From Anaerobacterium chartisolvens (GTDB taxonomy: Bacteria; Bacillota; Clostridia; Acetivibrionales; DSM-27016): a DNA stretch of 42,711 nucleotides. Shown here piece by piece: positions 41,497 through 42,711 of the stretch (its first letter is position 1; each line of letters begins with the position of its first letter). The translations under genes and the position numbers were made by a program. The notes under the pieces were generated by a model that was not told the origin of the DNA, searched no databases, and was given only the letters and a program-made list of their open reading frames with translations. Location: contig NZ_QPJT01000032.1 in assembly GCF_003337415.1 (NCBI RefSeq), positions 1 to 42,711 of the forward strand, given 5' to 3'.

Positions 41497-42150
41497 TTAT
41501 TGTACTTTTTTTCTGCGTGCGTATGAAAGAATAATTCCAAGTGCAATTGACAGATAGGCAGCCCACAAAACCCTGTATTGGGCCGGTAATAAAAAAGTAA
41601 TGGTATGTGCCGGTATCCAGAAATAAGGTATGGTTTTCCGAATAACAAACTTGATAAAACCCTGCCAGTCTGTTTTTGAAACAACATCAGCTACTGATGT
41701 CTTTTGTCCCTCAGCCCTCAGATCTATATAGGTATCCGATATCCTGTGAGCTGCCATAAACATCGGACCAAAGGTTAGATTAATTATAACACTGATATAA
41801 ATTGCATCAAGAACAGTTCCTAAAACTCCATCAAATTTATACAGCAAGCCTGCTTTTTCCGCTGCCGCAACACCGCCGGAAAAAACAGTGAACATTAGAA
41901 CAATCAGCATACCTACTATACCCCAAATAATAGCCTTATATTGCATTCCTGAAGTTTTATTCCATTTACCCGATATAAGTCTCAGTGCAAGAAGTTCTCC
42001 CATTGAAGCCATTACTGCAAATTTAACAAACCCCATAAAATATGGGTGTGCATTTGTAGTAGCAACAAAAACTTCATGTGTTGAGGGTATTATTAAAAAT
42101 GCTGTAATTCCTAAAAACACCAATCCCCAAATTAAATCTCCGTGTTTCAT
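41497..42150 (-). CDS. Mpv17/PMP22-like integral membrane protein
   Basis: This 217 aa protein has four or five hydrophobic segments. Its end, FWIPAHTITFLLPAQYRVLW followed by AAYLSIALGIILSY, follows the Mpv17/PMP22 pattern (W-P-x-x-x-x-N/T-F-x-x-x-P-x-x-Y-R and a final L-S-Y). FGPMFMAAHR resembles the family's GPxxHxWY. The family is best known from mitochondria and peroxisomes, and its bacterial role is unknown. I chose the ATG at 42150, which follows GGAGGAG; the frame extends 108 bases upstream through a terminator. It sits between the beta-keto acid cleavage enzyme and the LysR gene. Confidence 0.6.
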   Translation of the reverse strand: MKHGDLIWGLVFLGITAFLIIPSTHEVFVATTNAHPYFMGFVKFAVMASMGELLALRLISGKWNKTSGMQYKAIIWGIVGMLIVLMFTVFSGGVAAAEKAGLLYKFDGVLGTVLDAIYISVIINLTFGPMFMAAHRISDTYIDLRAEGQKTSVADVVSKTDWQGFIKFVIRKTIPYFWIPAHTITFLLPAQYRVLWAAYLSIALGIILSYARRKKVQ

Positions 42151-42215
42151 TTTACTCCTCCAGATTTTAGTGTATTTATTATAGCGTTTAGTAAAAATAT
42201 TAGTCTGCATAATAT

Positions 42216-42243
42216 AAAAATGCGCACATTGTGCGCAATTTTT
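42216..42243. terminator. Terminator after the beta-keto acid cleavage enzyme gene
   Basis: AAAAATGCGCAC pairs with GTGCGCAATTTTT around ATT, with T-tracts on both sides. On the minus strand it ends the gene whose stop is at 42277. Confidence 0.85.
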
Positions 42244-42276
42244 ATAACCATGAATCACAACAACAATATACTAATA

Positions 42277-42711
42277 TTAGCATTTAATTCTCAATATTTG
42301 TCTTGCCTCATCCGGTGTGGCTATTTCCTTGTTAAGCTCCCTTACTATCCTCTTTGTTCTTTCTATAAACTCAAGATTTGATTTAGCCAGCACTCCCTTT
42401 GCATAAAGGATATTGTCCTCCATTCCCACCCTTACATGTCCTCCAAGCGCTAACGCGGCGTACATGATGGGCAGATGCCCTTTTCCTATTCCAAGCGCAC
42501 CCCAGGTCGATCCGGCAGGTATCAGGCTCTTAAGGAACACAAGATTTTCTACCGTTGCATCCATTCCGCCCGCGGCGCCCAGCACAAATTGGAAATGAAG
42601 CGGAGCTTTCAATACGCCTTTTTTCAAATAATACAAAGCGTTATAAACCATGCCGGCATCAAATATTTCTATCTCAGGCTTTATTCCGTTCTCCTGCATT
42701 ACCATGCCCAG
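42277..42711 (-). CDS. Beta-keto acid cleavage enzyme (BKACE/Kce family), C-terminal part
   Basis: The last 144 residues of a DUF849/BKACE protein are visible, and the frame runs through the window edge. The family condenses a beta-keto acid with acetyl-CoA to give a new CoA ester and acetoacetate; 3-keto-5-aminohexanoate cleavage in lysine fermentation is the type reaction. Seen here are FVLGAAGGMDATVENLVF, LGIGKGHLPIMYAALALG, HVRVGMEDN with the expected zinc-binding Glu, LAKSN and IATPDEARQIL. The substrate is not readable from this part. A strong terminator follows. Confidence 0.85.
   Translation of the reverse strand: MGMVMQENGIKPEIEIFDAGMVYNALYYLKKGVLKAPLHFQFVLGAAGGMDATVENLVFLKSLIPAGSTWGALGIGKGHLPIMYAALALGGHVRVGMEDNILYAKGVLAKSNLEFIERTKRIVRELNKEIATPDEARQILRIKC

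Noticed and set aside
1-42711. CRISPR arrays, tRNA/rRNA genes, prophage or transposase genes
   Set aside because: I looked for regular short repeats, cloverleaf-like sequence and recombinase-like proteins and saw none. The only dispersed repeats are the four palindromic elements and the 38-base block.

Overview
The window reads as chromosomal DNA of a low-GC, anaerobic, saprophytic Clostridia species. A cellulolytic Ruminiclostridium-like organism is my inference, from the combination of YesM/YesN two-component systems beside LplABC-type sugar transporters, a eukaryotic-type hexokinase, butyrate kinase and strong AGGAGG ribosome sites. No rRNA, tRNA, CRISPR array or transposase gene was seen. 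Every gene is on the minus strand except one AraC regulator (28342-29151), so transcription runs right to left.

Region 1 (15419 down to 331) is a glycoside-use locus. It holds sensor kinase YesM, response regulator YesN, lipoprotein binding protein LplA, permeases LplB and LplC, a large GH106-like enzyme, a sugar isomerase/epimerase, a hexokinase and a GH3 beta-glucosidase. A decayed fragment of another LplA-like gene lies right behind the GH106-like gene. A signal-peptide gene starts at 63 and leaves the window.

Region 2 (26182 down to 15759) starts with a second YesM/YesN pair and a second LplA-like lipoprotein that has no LplBC permeases. A ribose-type ABC transporter (binding protein, ATPase, permease) follows, then a beta/alpha pair that looks like a C-glycoside deglycosidase. 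Region 3 (27790 down to 26376) is a second, diverged alpha/beta pair of the same kind, with the divergent AraC gene beside it. Two such pairs, one behind a dedicated transporter, suggest cleavage of C-linked or 3-keto glycosides.

Region 4 (39976 down to 29326) is the most unusual block. It encodes a small acyl carrier protein, a CocE/S15-type hydrolase, a phosphate acyltransferase, butyrate kinase, a NuoG-GltD iron-sulfur/flavin fusion, a NuoF-like iron-sulfur protein with a degenerate FMN/NADH motif, a fumarate-reductase-like flavoprotein, a dedicated AcpS and a flavin reductase with an extra zinc-ribbon-like part. I know of no described pathway with this set. It could be an anaerobic reductive system using carrier-bound acyl groups and recovering ATP through acyl phosphate.

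Region 5 (42711 down to 40448) has a partial beta-keto acid cleavage enzyme, an Mpv17/PMP22-like membrane protein and a LysR regulator.

Four copies of a nearly identical, transposase-less palindromic element of about 200 bp (one with a 55 bp internal deletion) lie between the gene blocks. Three cre-like operators precede the three sugar-isomerase transcription units. A 38 bp near-identical block with a candidate promoter occurs before the ribose-type transporter and before the flavin reductase.
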